A stretch of 64,000 bases of DNA from Olsenella sp. An285. GTDB lineage: Bacteria; Actinomycetota; Coriobacteriia; Coriobacteriales; Atopobiaceae. Shown here in pieces: positions 1 to 9,794 of the stretch (its first letter is position 1; the number at the start of each line of letters is the position of its first letter). A program made the translations under genes and the position numbers. The stretch is from NCBI RefSeq assembly GCF_002159625.1, contig NZ_NFIZ01000006.1, positions 62,001-126,000 of the forward strand, given 5' to 3'. The notes beneath the pieces were generated by a model that worked only from the letters and a program-made list of their open reading frames with translations, made no database searches and was not told where the DNA came from.

Positions 1-88
1 TCGCATGACAAGGCTCCCGGATCGCCAACCCGGGAGGTACGAGGTTGGAAACCCCGTGCTGAGAACCCCAGGAGTTAAGGAGAAGGAC

Positions 89-646
89 ATGGCAGACAAG
101 TACGTCCCCCGTCTCAAGGAGCAGTATTTCGCCACCGTGCGTGACGAGCTCCAGAAGCAGTTCAACTACACCAACGTTCACCAGATCCCCAAGATCGAGA
201 AGATCGTCGTGAACATGGGCGTCGGCGAGGCCGCCACGGACGCCAAGGCCATCGACGGCGCCGTTGCCGACCTGCGCGCCATCACCGGCCAGCAGCCGCT
301 CGTGACCCACGCCCGCAAGTCCATCGCCACCTTCCACCTGCGCGCCGGCATGCCCATCGGCGCCAAGGTCACCCTCCGCGGCGACCGCATGTGGGAGTTC
401 TTCGATCGCCTGATCTCCATCGCCATCCCGCGCATCCGCGACTTCCGCGGCATCTCCCCGAAGAGCTTCGACGGCCGTGGCAACTTCTCCATGGGCGTCA
501 CCGAGCAGCTCATCTTCCCGGAGATCGACTTCGACAAGATCGACCACACCCGCGGCATGGACATCACCATCGTGACCACCGCTCAGACCGACGAGGAGGG
601 CAAGGCGCTGCTCAAGGCCTTCCACTTCCCGTTCAAGGCTGAGTAG
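89..646 (+). CDS. rplE: Large ribosomal subunit protein uL5
   Basis: uL5 binds 5S rRNA in the central protuberance of the 50S subunit. The 185-aa product matches the family in length and carries the typical [14 protein letters not shown] segment and a [10 protein letters not shown] stretch. The frame is open upstream to position 5, but the ATG at 89 follows a strong Shine-Dalgarno (aaggagaagg) and gives the normal N-terminus MADKY. A hairpin (14-20 with 30-36) lies in the leader. A TGA at 6-8 could be the end of the preceding rplX, whose body is outside the window. First gene of the visible spc operon. Confidence 0.97.
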   Translation: MADKYVPRLKEQYFATVRDELQKQFNYTNVHQIPKIEKIVVNMGVGEAATDAKAIDGAVADLRAITGQQPLVTHARKSIATFHLRAGMPIGAKVTLRGDRMWEFFDRLISIAIPRIRDFRGISPKSFDGRGNFSMGVTEQLIFPEIDFDKIDHTRGMDITIVTTAQTDEEGKALLKAFHFPFKAE

Positions 647-708
647 GTCAAATATCAACACGGCGCCTCGGACACCCGGGGCGCCAGGATTGCACTGAAG
701 GAGGATTT

Positions 709-894
709 GTGGCTAAGACATCGATGATCGTCAAGGCTCAGCGCGAGCCGAAGTTCTCGACGCGCAAGCAGAACCGCTGCCAGCGTTGTGGGCGTCCCCA
801 CTCCGTCTATCGCAAGTTCGGCCTCTGCCGCGTCTGCTTCCGCGAGCTGGCGAGCAAGGGCGAGCTTCCTGGCGTCCGCAAGGCGAGCTGGTAG
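709..894 (+). CDS. rpsN: Small ribosomal subunit protein uS14, zinc-binding type Z
   Basis: Short 61-aa S14 of the zinc-dependent type, a 30S head protein. The four zinc ligands are visible as C24-x2-C27 and C40-x2-C43. Start is GTG at 709 after gaaggagg. It sits between rplE and rpsH as in other actinobacterial spc operons. The zinc-free paralogue that some actinobacteria keep for zinc starvation is not in this window. Confidence 0.96.
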   Translation: MAKTSMIVKAQREPKFSTRKQNRCQRCGRPHSVYRKFGLCRVCFRELASKGELPGVRKASW

Positions 895-984
895 GACGCA
901 AAGGGCTCTGACGCCCAGGCGCACGCTCCACGGGTGCGTGCGAACCGGGCACTCAGGTTCATCATTACCGAAGGAGAATGATCC

Positions 985-1383
985 ATGAAGATCACTGATC
1001 CCATTTCTGACATGCTGACGCGCATCCGCAACGCGAACGCTGCCAACAAGCCGGAGGTCTCCATGCCTTCGACCAAGGTGCTCGTTGAGATCGCGCGCGT
1101 CATCTGCGAGGAGGGCTACATCGCGGGCTACGAGGTCGAGGACACGACCCCGCAGAAGACCCTGCACGTGACCCTCAAGTACGGCGCCCGTCACGCCAAG
1201 GTCATCCGCGGCATCCGCCGCATCTCCAAGCCGGGCCTTCGCATCTACACCACCGCTGAGAAGCTCCCGCGCGTCCTCGGTGGCCTCGGCACCGCCGTTA
1301 TCTCCACTTCCAAGGGCATGATGTGCGACCGCGACGCCCGCAAGCAGGGCATCGGCGGCGAGGTCATCGCCTACATCTGGTAA
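985..1383 (+). CDS. rpsH: Small ribosomal subunit protein uS8
   Basis: 132-aa S8, a primary 16S rRNA-binding protein and, in many bacteria, the translational repressor of its own spc operon. Starts MKITDPISDMLTRIRNAN and ends with the conserved IGGEVIAYIW tail. ATG at 985 is preceded by aaggag at 971-976. About 90 bases separate it from rpsN, the usual place for leader RNA, but I do not identify a specific S8-binding motif there. Confidence 0.97.
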   Translation: MKITDPISDMLTRIRNANAANKPEVSMPSTKVLVEIARVICEEGYIAGYEVEDTTPQKTLHVTLKYGARHAKVIRGIRRISKPGLRIYTTAEKLPRVLGGLGTAVISTSKGMMCDRDARKQGIGGEVIAYIW

Positions 1384-1411
1384 CTCTCGGCAGGAATGAA
1401 AGGAGACTGAC

Positions 1412-1948
1412 GTGTCTCGTATTGGTAAGCAGCCTGTCCAGGTTCCCGCCGGAGTCACTGTGACAGTTGATGGCACCACCGTTACCGTCAAGGGCGGCAA
1501 GGGCGAGCTCACCCGCACCTTCTCCGACCTCGTCAAGATCGAGGAGGAGGGCGAGGAGCTCCACGTCGTGCGCGTTGACGAGTCCACCGCCTCCAACGCC
1601 CAGCAGGGCCTCACCCGCACCCTTCTTCACAACATGGTCATCGGCGTCTCCGAGGGCTTCGAGAAGAAGCTCGAGCTCACCGGCGTCGGCTACCGTGCCA
1701 CGCTCAAGGGCAAGGACCTCGACCTCTCCCTGGGCTACTCTCACCCCGTGATCTACGTCGCTCCCGAGAACATCACGTTCGAGGTGCCCGACAACACGCA
1801 CATCAACGTGAAGGGCATCTCCAAGGAGCAGGTCGGCCAGGTCGCCGCTGAGATTCGCATGAAGCGTCCTCCCGAGCCTTACAAGGGCAAGGGCATCCAC
1901 TACGTTGGCGAGCACATCCGCAGGAAGCTCGGCAAGGCCGCCAAGTAG
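1412..1948 (+). CDS. rplF: Large ribosomal subunit protein uL6
   Basis: 178-aa L6 near the factor-binding site of the 50S subunit. The N-terminus MSRIGKQPVQVPAGVTV and the C-terminal KRPPEPYKGKGIHY signature are diagnostic. GTG start at 1412 follows aaaggag at 1399-1405. It lies 28 bases downstream of rpsH in the operon. Confidence 0.97.
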   Translation: MSRIGKQPVQVPAGVTVTVDGTTVTVKGGKGELTRTFSDLVKIEEEGEELHVVRVDESTASNAQQGLTRTLLHNMVIGVSEGFEKKLELTGVGYRATLKGKDLDLSLGYSHPVIYVAPENITFEVPDNTHINVKGISKEQVGQVAAEIRMKRPPEPYKGKGIHYVGEHIRRKLGKAAK

Positions 1949-2007
1949 CCATAGGGCTGGTACAAGACCATCACCCCGTCAGGTGGTGGCACGTCTAAGG
2001 AGAAGGA

Positions 2008-2376
2008 ATGAACAAGCAGCAGGCGAAGAAGGCCGGTCTCAAGCGCCGCGAGCGCCGCGTCCGCGCCAAGATCTTCGGCACCGCTGAGCGCCCGCGCCTC
2101 AGCGTGCACCGCACCAACGCAAACATCTACGCTCAGGTCATCGACGACGCCGACGGCAAGACCATCTGCTCTGCCTCGACCCTCGACCCCGAGTTCCGCG
2201 CCACGGGCAAGATCGGCTCCAACAAGGAGGCCGCCGAGTTCGTTGGCGAGCTCGTGGGCAAGCGTGCCGTCGAGAAGGGCGTCACCACGGTCACCTTCGA
2301 CCGCGGTGGTCGCATCTATCACGGCCGTGTCAAGGCTCTGGCAGACGGTGCCCGCAACGCGGGCCTGAAGTTCTAG
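2008..2376 (+). CDS. rplR: Large ribosomal subunit protein uL18
   Basis: 122-aa L18, which binds 5S rRNA together with L5. It begins with a basic N-terminus ([13 protein letters not shown]) and ends in the family tail [16 protein letters not shown] at 2008 follows aaggagaagg. The short gap before it contains a small hairpin (ccatcacc with ggtggtgg, about 1968-1989). Confidence 0.96.
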   Translation: MNKQQAKKAGLKRRERRVRAKIFGTAERPRLSVHRTNANIYAQVIDDADGKTICSASTLDPEFRATGKIGSNKEAAEFVGELVGKRAVEKGVTTVTFDRGGRIYHGRVKALADGARNAGLKF

Positions 2377-2385
2377 GAGGATTCA

Positions 2386-2907
2386 ATGGCACGAGATCGT
2401 AAGCGCCAGCAGGACACGGATCTTCAGGAGCGCGTCGTCTACATCCACCGCGTCTCCAAGACCGTCAAGGGCGGCCGTCGCATGTCCCTCGTGGCCCTCG
2501 TGGCCGTGGGTGACGGCAAGGGCAACGTGGGCCTTGGCATGGGCAAGTCCGCCGAGGTGCCCCTGGCCATCCAGAAGGGCATCGAGGACGCCAAGAAGAA
2601 CATGTTCAAGGTGCCCGTGACCGAGCACGGCACGATTCCGCACACCGTCGAGGGCCACTACGGCGCCGGCCGCGTTCTCATCAAGCCGGCCATCGAGGGT
2701 ACCGGCGTCATCGCCGGCGGCCCCGTGCGCCCGCTCTTCGAGCTCGCCGGCATCACCAACGTGCTCTCCAAGTCTCTCGGCACCAACAACGCGATGAACA
2801 TCATCAAGGCCGCCGCCGAGGGCCTCAAGGAGCTCTCCAGCCCCGAGCAGGCCGCCGAGCGTCGCGGCATGACCGTCGGCGAGATGTTCTGCGGGAAGGA
2901 GAACTAA
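2386..2907 (+). CDS. rpsE: Small ribosomal subunit protein uS5
   Basis: 173-aa S5, a 30S body protein involved in decoding fidelity and mRNA unwinding. Double-stranded-RNA-binding N-terminal domain followed by the S5 C-domain, with the [20 protein letters not shown] segment visible. ATG at 2386; its Shine-Dalgarno aggagg overlaps the rplR stop region, indicating tight translational coupling. Confidence 0.97.
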   Translation: MARDRKRQQDTDLQERVVYIHRVSKTVKGGRRMSLVALVAVGDGKGNVGLGMGKSAEVPLAIQKGIEDAKKNMFKVPVTEHGTIPHTVEGHYGAGRVLIKPAIEGTGVIAGGPVRPLFELAGITNVLSKSLGTNNAMNIIKAAAEGLKELSSPEQAAERRGMTVGEMFCGKEN

Positions 2908-2909
2908 CG

Positions 2910-3095
2910 ATGGCTCAGTCCCTCAAGATCAAGCTCGTGCGCAGCGCCGTGGCCTCCGTCAAGAAGGACCAGACGGCCACCTGCCGCGCCCTCGGCCTCC
3001 GCAAGATCGGCGACGTCGTCGAGCAGCCGGACAACCCGAGCATCCGTGGAATGATCTTCAAGGTCAAGCACCTTGTCACTGTGGAAGAGAACTAG
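2910..3095 (+). CDS. rpmD: Large ribosomal subunit protein uL30
   Basis: 61-aa L30 with the normal bacterial length and the [20 protein letters not shown] core. It starts two bases after the rpsE stop, so it is almost certainly translated by coupling. Its own Shine-Dalgarno (aaggag) lies inside the end of rpsE. Confidence 0.96.
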   Translation: MAQSLKIKLVRSAVASVKKDQTATCRALGLRKIGDVVEQPDNPSIRGMIFKVKHLVTVEEN

Positions 3096-3104
3096 GAGTC
3101 ACTC

Positions 3105-3554
3105 ATGCAGCTCAACGATCTGCGTCCCGCGGAGGGCTCGCGCAAGAACCGCAAGCGCATCGGCCGCGGTAACTCGTCCGGTCACGGCACCACCGCCGGC
3201 CGCGGCACCAAGGGCCAGCTCTCCCGCGCTGGCGGCGGCAAGGGCAAGGGCTTCGAGGGCGGCCAGCAGCCGCTCGCGATGCGTCTCCCCAAGCTCCCCG
3301 GCTTCATCAACCACAACCGCGTGGAGTACGCTCCGGTGAACGTCTCCCGCCTCGAGACGCTGTTCGCCGACGGAGAGACCGTCGACGCCGACAGCCTGGT
3401 TGCCAAGGGCGTCATCAAGCACAACTATATTCCCGTGAAGGTCCTCGGCGACGGCGAGCTCACCAAGAAGCTCACCGTCAAGGTGGACAAGGTCTCCGCC
3501 TCCGCTCAGGCTAAGATCGAGGCGGCCGGAGGAAAGGTCGAGCAGGCGTGCTAA
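3105..3554 (+). CDS. rplO: Large ribosomal subunit protein uL15
   Basis: 149-aa L15 with the characteristic glycine-rich basic N-terminal extension (residues about 10-50) that threads into 23S rRNA, and the [15 protein letters not shown] motif. ATG at 3105 with taggag upstream. Its end overlaps the secY start by 7 bases. Confidence 0.97.
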   Translation: MQLNDLRPAEGSRKNRKRIGRGNSSGHGTTAGRGTKGQLSRAGGGKGKGFEGGQQPLAMRLPKLPGFINHNRVEYAPVNVSRLETLFADGETVDADSLVAKGVIKHNYIPVKVLGDGELTKKLTVKVDKVSASAQAKIEAAGGKVEQAC

Positions 3555-4825
3555 AGGGAATCGCCAATGCGTTTCGCATTCCGGAGCTCAGGCAGAAGCT
3601 CCTGCTGACGGCGGGCATCCTCCTGCTGTACCGCATCGGTGCGTACCTGCCTGTTCCGGGTGCGCCGTTCCAGGACATGCTCAGCGCCTATCAGTCTGGC
3701 CTGTCCACGAGCGGTGCTATGGCCGTGCTCAACCTGTTCTCGGGTGGCGCGCTTTCCCGTATGTCTGTGTTCAGCCTGGGAATCATGCCCTACATCACGG
3801 CTCAGATCATCCTGCAGCTCATGCAGGCCGTGATTCCCTCCCTTGGCGAGCTTGCCAAGGAGGGCGAGGCCGGTCAGCGCAAGATCACTCAGTACACGCG
3901 CTACCTCACGATCGGCCTCGCCCTCCTCAACGCGGTGGGCTACCTGTTCCTCTTCAGGAGCTACGGCGTGACCTTCGCCAACGCCGGTGCGCCCGAGATT
4001 CTGCTTGATGTCGTCGTGGTCTTCACGATGGTCGTCGGCGCCATGGTGATCATGTGGCTCGGCGAGATCATCACGCAGCGCGGCGTGGGCAACGGCATGT
4101 CGCTCATCATCTTCGCGAACATCATGTCCGGCCTGCCCTCCTCGCTCATCTCCTCGGTTGCCTCCGCCGGCAACATCATCCTCACCGTCGTGACTCTGCT
4201 CATCGTGGTCGCCATCATACCGGTGATCGTCTACGTCGAGCGCGGTCAGAGGCGCATCCCCATCCAGTACGCCAAGCGCGTCGTGGGGCGCAGGATGATG
4301 GGCGGCCAGTCCACCTATCTTCCCATCAAGGTGAACACCGCCGGCGTCGTGCCGATCATCTTCGCCTCGGCGATTCTGTACCTGCCCGCCCAGCTCGCCG
4401 TGTTCTTCCCCAACGTCGACTGGGTCCAGGCCGTTGCCAACGCTCTCTCCACGGGGTGGATCAACTGGATCCTCTCCGTCGCCCTGATCGTTGCCTTCGC
4501 GTACTTCTACTCGTCGATGGTGTTCAACCCCACCGAGACGGCGGACCAGCTTCGCAAGCAGGGCGGCTTCATCCCCGGAGTTCGTCCCGGCGCCGCCACC
4601 GCCGCCTACATCAAGAGCACGATCGACCACATCACGCTCCCGGGCGCGCTCTTCATGGCCGTCCTCGCCGTGGTGCCCTCGATCATCTTCTGGTTCACCG
4701 GCAACACGCTCATCCAGGCGTTTGGCGGAACCTCCATCCTCATCATGGTGAGTGTTGCCATGGATACGCTCTCCTCCATCGAGAGCCAGCTCAAGATGCA
4801 CAATTACGACGGGTTCTTCAAGTAG
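3548..4825 (+). CDS. secY: Protein translocase channel subunit SecY
   Basis: 425-aa SecY, the ten-helix core of the Sec translocon that exports proteins and inserts membrane proteins. It begins with the amphipathic [13 protein letters not shown] segment. The signatures [19 protein letters not shown] (TM2/plug region) and [12 protein letters not shown] are visible. GTG start at 3548 overlaps the rplO stop, as is common in spc operons. Confidence 0.97.
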   Translation: MLKGIANAFRIPELRQKLLLTAGILLLYRIGAYLPVPGAPFQDMLSAYQSGLSTSGAMAVLNLFSGGALSRMSVFSLGIMPYITAQIILQLMQAVIPSLGELAKEGEAGQRKITQYTRYLTIGLALLNAVGYLFLFRSYGVTFANAGAPEILLDVVVVFTMVVGAMVIMWLGEIITQRGVGNGMSLIIFANIMSGLPSSLISSVASAGNIILTVVTLLIVVAIIPVIVYVERGQRRIPIQYAKRVVGRRMMGGQSTYLPIKVNTAGVVPIIFASAILYLPAQLAVFFPNVDWVQAVANALSTGWINWILSVALIVAFAYFYSSMVFNPTETADQLRKQGGFIPGVRPGAATAAYIKSTIDHITLPGALFMAVLAVVPSIIFWFTGNTLIQAFGGTSILIMVSVAMDTLSSIESQLKMHNYDGFFK

Positions 4826-4876
4826 GCCCGTCGACGGTAGGCAAGCGAGTTGGACTAGGGAAAGGCGGTCGGCATC

Positions 4877-5503
4877 ATGAACATCGTTCTTCTTGGCGCC
4901 CCTGGCGCGGGCAAGGGAACCCAGGCTCAGAAGCTCGTTGCTGAGTTTGGCTTCGCGCACATCTCCACCGGTGACCTGCTTCGCGCGGCCATCAAGGAGG
5001 GCTCGAGGCTCGGTAAGAAGGCCAAGGGCTACATGGACGAGGGCAAGCTCGTTCCCGATGACCTGGTCATCGACCTGGTGAAGGAGCGCCTCGAGGCCGA
5101 CGACGCCCAGAAGGGCTTCATCCTCGACGGCTTCCCCCGCAACACCGCCCAGGCCGTGGCGCTCGACTCTGAGCTCGCCGCCATGGGTCGCACGCTCGAC
5201 GCCGCTCTTCTCGTCTCTGTTGAGCCGGCGGTCATCGTGGAGCGCCTCAGCTCCCGCAGGACCTGCCGCGACTGCGGCTACACCGCCCCTGCCGGCGTGG
5301 ACACCTGCCCGCGCTGCGGTGGCGAGATGTACCAGCGTGACGACGACAAGCCCGAGACGATCCAGCACCGCCTCGACGTCTACCAGAGCCAGACGGCTCC
5401 GCTCGTCGAGTACTACAAGGGCCACTCTATTCTCAGGGAGGCAGACGGAGACCGTCCCGTCGACGAGGTCTACGCTGACGTCAAGACGCTCCTCAACCTA
5501 TGA
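4877..5503 (+). CDS. adk: Adenylate kinase, zinc-lid type
   Basis: 208-aa adenylate kinase (ATP + AMP = 2 ADP). The P-loop GAPGAGKGTQA is at the N-terminus and the LDGFPRN AMP-binding motif lies near residue 85. The long LID domain carries a C-x2-C ... C-x2-C zinc site (CRDCG ... CPRCG), as in Gram-positive enzymes. ATG at 4877. The end overlaps map by four bases (ATGA). Confidence 0.97.
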   Translation: MNIVLLGAPGAGKGTQAQKLVAEFGFAHISTGDLLRAAIKEGSRLGKKAKGYMDEGKLVPDDLVIDLVKERLEADDAQKGFILDGFPRNTAQAVALDSELAAMGRTLDAALLVSVEPAVIVERLSSRRTCRDCGYTAPAGVDTCPRCGGEMYQRDDDKPETIQHRLDVYQSQTAPLVEYYKGHSILREADGDRPVDEVYADVKTLLNL

Positions 5504-6291
5504 TCAACATCAAGTCACCAATTGATATTGAGCAGATGAAGGCCGCCGGGGCTCTGTCCAAGGCGGCCCTTCGTCGTGCCGGCGCCCTTGTTCGCCCCGG
5601 CGTCTCCACCAAGGAGATCGACCAGGTGGTCGAGGGCTTCATCCGCCTGCACGGCGCCGTCCCCACCTTCAAGGGGTACGGCGGCTTCCCGGCGAGCATC
5701 TGCTCGTCCGTGAACGAGCAGATCGTTCACGGCATCCCCTCTCCTGCGACCATCCTCCAGGACGGGGACATCATCTCCATCGACACGGGTGCCACGTACC
5801 AGGGCTGGGTGGGCGACAACGCCTGGACCTTCTACGTGGGCACCCCGTCGGAGGAGTACCGGGCCCTGTGCGAGTGCACGCGCGACTGTCTCAAGGCTGC
5901 CATCGAGCAGGCCGTGCCGGGCAACCACCTCGGCGACATCGGCGCCGCCGTGCAGGAGCTCGCCGAGGGCAACGGCTACGGCGTGGTCCGCGACTACGTG
6001 GGCCACGGCGTGGGTCGCGTCATGCACGAGGATCCCGAGGTGCGCAACTACGGCAAGCGCGGCCGCGGGGTCAAGCTCCAGGCGGGCATGGTCATCGCCA
6101 TCGAGCCCATGATCACCATGGGCACGTACGAGTGCCAGACGCTCGCCAACGGCTGGACCGTCGTCACGCGCGACGGCCTTCCCGCCGCGCACTACGAGAA
6201 CACGGTAGCGGTCACCGAGGACGGCCCCGTCATCCTCACGGAGGACGAGCAGGGTCCGTGGTGCCCGATGCAGGGCGGTGTGGAGGCCTAG
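5500..6291 (+). CDS. map: Methionine aminopeptidase, type I
   Basis: 263-aa type I enzyme that removes N-terminal methionine from nascent proteins. Metal ligands are recognisable: the two Asp of SIDTG...GDNAW, His in GHGVGRVMHE, Glu in AIEPM, and Glu in HYENTVAV. It overlaps the adk stop by an ATGA, so it is translationally coupled to it. A hairpin follows the gene before infA. Confidence 0.97.
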   Translation: MINIKSPIDIEQMKAAGALSKAALRRAGALVRPGVSTKEIDQVVEGFIRLHGAVPTFKGYGGFPASICSSVNEQIVHGIPSPATILQDGDIISIDTGATYQGWVGDNAWTFYVGTPSEEYRALCECTRDCLKAAIEQAVPGNHLGDIGAAVQELAEGNGYGVVRDYVGHGVGRVMHEDPEVRNYGKRGRGVKLQAGMVIAIEPMITMGTYECQTLANGWTVVTRDGLPAAHYENTVAVTEDGPVILTEDEQGPWCPMQGGVEA

Positions 6292-6310
6292 GGTGCCCCG
6301 CATCTCCCGA

Positions 6311-6351
6311 TTCAGTCCACGTTGTGTTCGTATGATGCAGCGTGGACTGAA
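6311..6351 (+). promoter_or_regulatory. Hairpin in the map-infA leader
   Basis: An 11-bp perfect inverted repeat (ttcagtccacg / cgtggactgaa) encloses a 19-nt loop between map and infA. There is no T-run, so it is not an obvious intrinsic terminator. It may set mRNA processing or partial attenuation before infA. The loop contains tatgat, so an embedded promoter cannot be excluded. Confidence 0.5.
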
Positions 6352-6406
6352 GTGTGAGTTTTAGGTATGATATTTGGTCGCTGTCAGAGTGGAGAGGGTG
6401 CAGATT

Positions 6407-6625
6407 TTGAGCAAGCAGGACGCAATCGAGCTTGAGGGCAAGGTCATCGAGCCGCTGCCCAACGCCATGTTCAACGTTGAGCTTGAGAACGGTAAGACCA
6501 TTCTCTGCACCATCTCGGGCAAGATCAGGATGAACTACATCCGCATCCTGCCCGGCGACAAGGTCGTGGTGGAAATTTCCCCGTACGACCTCACCAGGGG
6601 GCGCATCACCTACCGCTACAAGTAG
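6407..6625 (+). CDS. infA: Translation initiation factor IF-1
   Basis: 72-aa IF-1, an OB-fold protein that occupies the 30S A site during initiation. The frame is open further upstream, but TTG at 6407, preceded by gagagggtg at 6392-6400, yields the standard start [13 protein letters not shown]. The conserved [16 protein letters not shown] and [11 protein letters not shown] segments are present. Confidence 0.95.
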   Translation: MSKQDAIELEGKVIEPLPNAMFNVELENGKTILCTISGKIRMNYIRILPGDKVVVEISPYDLTRGRITYRYK

Positions 6626-6714
6626 GGGAGGCGCGCCCTTCAGCTGTGGATATTCACGCCAGCGGCTGGGCGAGTAGATAAGTTCGTGTCAGCACTACCA
6701 GAAAGGTAAGGCTC

Positions 6715-6828
6715 ATGAAGGTACGTCCTTCGGTCAAGAAGATGTGCGACAAGTGCAAGATCATTCGTCGCCACGGCAAGGTCTACGTGATCTGCGAGAA
6801 CCCGCGCCACAAGCAGCGTCAGGGCTAG
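6715..6828 (+). CDS. rpmJ: Large ribosomal subunit protein bL36
   Basis: 37-aa L36, the smallest 50S protein. The product begins [19 protein letters not shown], has the zinc pattern C-x2-C ... C-x4-H (CDKC, CENPRH), and ends KQRQG. Start ATG at 6715 after aaaggtaagg. It sits between infA and rpsM as expected. Confidence 0.96.
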   Translation: MKVRPSVKKMCDKCKIIRRHGKVYVICENPRHKQRQG

Positions 6829-6843
6829 GGAAGGAGCTTCAAG

Positions 6844-7215
6844 TTGGCCCGTATTAACGGCGTCGACCTGCCGCGCGAGAAGCGCGTCGAGGTTGGACTC
6901 ACCTACATCTACGGCATCGGTCAGACCCGCGCGACCAAGATCTGCGCTGAGACCGGTGTTAACCCGGACACCCGCGTCAAGGACCTCACCGAGGACGAGG
7001 TCACCAAGATTCGTGACTTCGTTGACGCCAACTACACCACCGAGGGCGACCTTCGCCGCGAGGTGAGGCAGAACACCGCCCGCCTGATGGAGATTGGCTG
7101 CTACCGCGGCCTCCGTCACCGCAAGGGCCTTCCTGTCCACGGTCAGCGCACCCACACCAACGCTCGCACCCGCAAGGGCAAGAAGCGTCAGATCGGTGCC
7201 AAGAAGAGGGGCTAG
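6844..7215 (+). CDS. rpsM: Small ribosomal subunit protein uS13
   Basis: 123-aa S13 of the 30S head, contacting P-site tRNA and L5. N-terminus [21 protein letters not shown] with a helix-two-turn-helix, and a basic C-terminal tail [18 protein letters not shown] start at 6844 with gaaggagc upstream. First of the alpha-operon genes rpsM-rpsK-rpsD-rpoA-rplQ. Confidence 0.97.
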   Translation: MARINGVDLPREKRVEVGLTYIYGIGQTRATKICAETGVNPDTRVKDLTEDEVTKIRDFVDANYTTEGDLRREVRQNTARLMEIGCYRGLRHRKGLPVHGQRTHTNARTRKGKKRQIGAKKRG

Positions 7216-7225
7216 GGAGTAGACA

Positions 7226-7627
7226 ATGCCGCAGAAGAAGAACGCTCGCACCACGCGCGTCCGCCGTTCCGAGCGCAAGAACATCGCCGTGGGCCAGGCC
7301 CACATCAAGAGCACGTTCAACAACACGATCGTCTCCATCACCGACCCCCAGGGCAACGTCATCTCCTGGCAGTCCGGTGGCACCGTGGGCTTCAAGGGCT
7401 CCCGTAAGTCCACGCCCTTCGCCGCTCAGCTCGCCGCCGAGGCGGCTGCCAAGGCGGCCATGGAGCACGGCCTGCACAAGGTGGCCGTCTTCGTGAAGGG
7501 TCCCGGCTCCGGCCGCGAGACCGCCATCCGTTCCCTCCAGGCCGCCGGCCTCGAGGTTTCGGGCATTCAGGACAAGACCCCCATCGCGCACAACGGCTGC
7601 CGTCTGAGCAAGCGTCGTCGCGTGTAG
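7226..7627 (+). CDS. rpsK: Small ribosomal subunit protein uS11
   Basis: 133-aa S11 of the 30S platform. The conserved [16 protein letters not shown] segment and the C-terminal [15 protein letters not shown] are visible. ATG at 7226, ten bases after rpsM. Confidence 0.97.
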   Translation: MPQKKNARTTRVRRSERKNIAVGQAHIKSTFNNTIVSITDPQGNVISWQSGGTVGFKGSRKSTPFAAQLAAEAAAKAAMEHGLHKVAVFVKGPGSGRETAIRSLQAAGLEVSGIQDKTPIAHNGCRLSKRRRV

Positions 7628-7642
7628 CTAGGAGGAGCATCA

Positions 7643-8236
7643 ATGGCTATCGATAGGACCCCGGTCCTCAAGAGGTGCCGCCAGCTCGGCATCGACCCCG
7701 TTGTGATGGGGATCAACAAGACTTCCAACCGTGAGCCCAAGCGTCGTCGTCGCCAGGAGAGCGAGTACGGCATCCAGCTCCGCGAGAAGCAGAAGGCCAA
7801 GTTTATCTACGGCGTTCTCGAGAAGCAGTTCCACGGCTACTACGAGAAGGCACTGAAGCTCGAGGGCATCACCGGTGACAACCTGATGGCCCTTCTCGAG
7901 CGTCGCCTTGACAACGTCGTCTTCCGTCTTGGCTTCGCCCGCACCCGCAAGGAGGCCCGCCAGACCGTCCGTCACGGCCACATCACCGTGAACGGCCGTC
8001 GCGTGGACATCCCCTCCTTCCAGGTCAAGGCCGGCGACGTCGTCGCCGTTGCCGAGAAGGCCCGCGACCTCCTGCCCATCAAGGAGGCCCTCATCTCCTC
8101 CGAGCACATGGCCGTTCCCGCCTGGCTCGAGGTTGACATCGAGAAGCTCAAGGGCACCGTCCTCCAGCTCCCCACGCGCGACCAGATCGACCTTGACATC
8201 GACGCGCAGCTGATCGTCGAGCTCTACTCCAAGTAA
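7643..8236 (+). CDS. rpsD: Small ribosomal subunit protein uS4
   Basis: 197-aa S4, a primary 16S-binding assembly protein and, in several bacteria, the alpha-operon autoregulator. It carries the S4 RNA-binding domain (RLDNVVFRLGFARTRKEARQ and the following GHITVNGRRVDIPSF). No cysteine cluster is present at the N-terminus. ATG at 7643 after taggagg. Confidence 0.97.
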   Translation: MAIDRTPVLKRCRQLGIDPVVMGINKTSNREPKRRRRQESEYGIQLREKQKAKFIYGVLEKQFHGYYEKALKLEGITGDNLMALLERRLDNVVFRLGFARTRKEARQTVRHGHITVNGRRVDIPSFQVKAGDVVAVAEKARDLLPIKEALISSEHMAVPAWLEVDIEKLKGTVLQLPTRDQIDLDIDAQLIVELYSK

Positions 8237-8264
8237 GTAAGCCCGACACGATTTGGAGGTAGGA

Positions 8265-9206
8265 ATGTCCGAGTTCATCCGACCGCAGGTGTCGGTAGAG
8301 GAGATCAGCGAGAACCTCGCGCGCGTGAGCGCCGAGCCGCTCGAGCGCGGCTATGGCGACACGCTGGGCAACTCCCTTCGTCGCGTGCTGCTGTCCTCCC
8401 TTTCGGGGGCAGCCGTCGAGGCCATCCAGATCGATGGCGTTCAGCACGAGTTCACGACCGTCGAGGGCGTCTACGAGGACGTCACCGACATCGTTCTCAA
8501 CGTGAAGGGTCTCGTCTTCCGTTCCATGGGAACGGGCGACGAGGCGGAGGCCTCCATCTCGGTTGACGGCCCCATGACCGTCACCGGTGGCGACTTCGAC
8601 GTTCCCGCCGAGTTCGAGCTCGTGAACCCCGACCACGTCATCTGCACCCTGGGCGCTGGCGCCCACCTCACCATGAGGATGCGCGTCGGCGTTGGCCGTG
8701 GCTACGTCTCCGGCGAGGACAACGAGCGCGAGAGTGACCCCATCGGGATCATTCACGTCGACTCGCTCTACTCGCCCGTGCGCCGCTGCGCCAAGGCCGT
8801 CGAGGCCTGCCGCGTTGGCCGCCACACCGACTACGACCGTCTTGTGCTCGAGATCGAGACCAACGGCTCGATCACCCCGCGTGACGCCATCGTCGAGGCT
8901 GCCAACATCATCAACCAGCACATGACCGCGTTCATGAGCCTGGCCGACGAGGACGAGCCCGTCGAGGATGCCTCCATCTTCGCCACGGGCACCGTCGAGG
9001 ACAACGTTGAGCTTGACAAGCAGATCGAGGACCTGGACCTCTCCGTCCGCTCCTACAACTGCCTCAAGCGCGCCGGCATCCACTCCGTGCGCCAGCTCGT
9101 CGAGTTCTCCGAGAACGACCTTCTCAACATCAGAAACTTTGGCGTCAAGTCCATCGAGGAAGTCAAGGACAAGCTCGAGACCATGGGCCTGTCTCTTAAG
9201 GCCTAG
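8265..9206 (+). CDS. rpoA: RNA polymerase alpha subunit
   Basis: 313-aa alpha subunit. The N-terminal domain for assembly includes GNSLRRVLLSSLSGAA. The C-terminal domain (from about residue 245) has the helix-hairpin-helix core LDLSVRSYNCLKRAGI and binds UP elements and activators. An upstream in-frame TTG at 8253 exists, but ATG at 8265 with ggaggtagga just before it is the better start. Confidence 0.97.
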   Translation: MSEFIRPQVSVEEISENLARVSAEPLERGYGDTLGNSLRRVLLSSLSGAAVEAIQIDGVQHEFTTVEGVYEDVTDIVLNVKGLVFRSMGTGDEAEASISVDGPMTVTGGDFDVPAEFELVNPDHVICTLGAGAHLTMRMRVGVGRGYVSGEDNERESDPIGIIHVDSLYSPVRRCAKAVEACRVGRHTDYDRLVLEIETNGSITPRDAIVEAANIINQHMTAFMSLADEDEPVEDASIFATGTVEDNVELDKQIEDLDLSVRSYNCLKRAGIHSVRQLVEFSENDLLNIRNFGVKSIEEVKDKLETMGLSLKA

Positions 9207-9233
9207 GCGCGCCGGATTTAGGAGAAGCAAGAA

Positions 9234-9704
9234 ATGCGACACAACAAGAAGAGGGGCATGAAGCTCGGCACCGACGCCAGCCACACCAAGGCCATGAAGA
9301 AGAGCCTTGTCCGCGCCCTGTTTGAGAACGACCGCATCAAGACCCTCGACCAGCGCGCCAAGGCCATCCGCCCTGACGTCGACAAGGTCATCACCTGGGC
9401 CAAGAAGGGCGACATCGCGAGCCGTCGTCTCGCCATCGCCAAGGTCGGCGACAAGGAGATCGTCCGCGAGGTCTTCGAGAAGGCCGCGCAGGGCATGTGG
9501 GCCGACCGCAACGGCGGCTACACCCGCATCATGAAGCTCGGTCCCCGCAAGGGCGACGCCGCCGAGGTCGTGATCATGGAGCTCGTGACCGAGCCCGTCA
9601 AGACCAAGGCTGCCCCCAAGGCCAAGGTCACCAAGGTCGAGGCCGCTCCCGTGGAGGAGCCCAAGGCCGAGGAGACCGCTGAGGCCGAGAAGGACGCCGA
9701 GTAG
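9234..9704 (+). CDS. rplQ: Large ribosomal subunit protein bL17 with acidic/basic C-terminal extension
   Basis: 156-aa L17. The conserved core (MRHNKKRGMKLGTDASHT through about residue 118) is followed by a low-complexity Ala/Lys/Pro/Glu extension of roughly 38 residues, a feature seen in actinobacterial L17. ATG at 9234. Last gene of the alpha operon; a strong terminator begins about 30 bases later. Confidence 0.96.
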   Translation: MRHNKKRGMKLGTDASHTKAMKKSLVRALFENDRIKTLDQRAKAIRPDVDKVITWAKKGDIASRRLAIAKVGDKEIVREVFEKAAQGMWADRNGGYTRIMKLGPRKGDAAEVVIMELVTEPVKTKAAPKAKVTKVEAAPVEEPKAEETAEAEKDAE

Positions 9705-9734
9705 CGTCCGCTGCGGACAGAGTCTGACTGTCAG

Positions 9735-9757
9735 GGCCCCGGCCATGCGCCGGGGCC
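9735..9757 (+). terminator. Intrinsic terminator of the spc/alpha operon
   Basis: Perfect 8-bp GC stem (ggccccgg 9735-9742 with ccggggcc 9750-9757), 7-nt loop, followed by tttgttg. It lies 30 bases after the rplQ stop. Confidence 0.85.
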
Positions 9758-9794
9758 TTTGTTGTGAGGAGGCCCGTGTGGAGGTGAGACGTCG

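Noticed and set aside
1-88. End of rplX
   Set aside because: The TGA at 6-8 fits position, but at most two codons would be inside the window, too little to support a feature.
3551-5425. Long minus-strand open frame opposite secY and adk
   Set aside because: A shadow of high-GC codon usage. Its composition is dominated by Asp, His, Arg, Val and Gly with no motif, and both + strand genes are certain.
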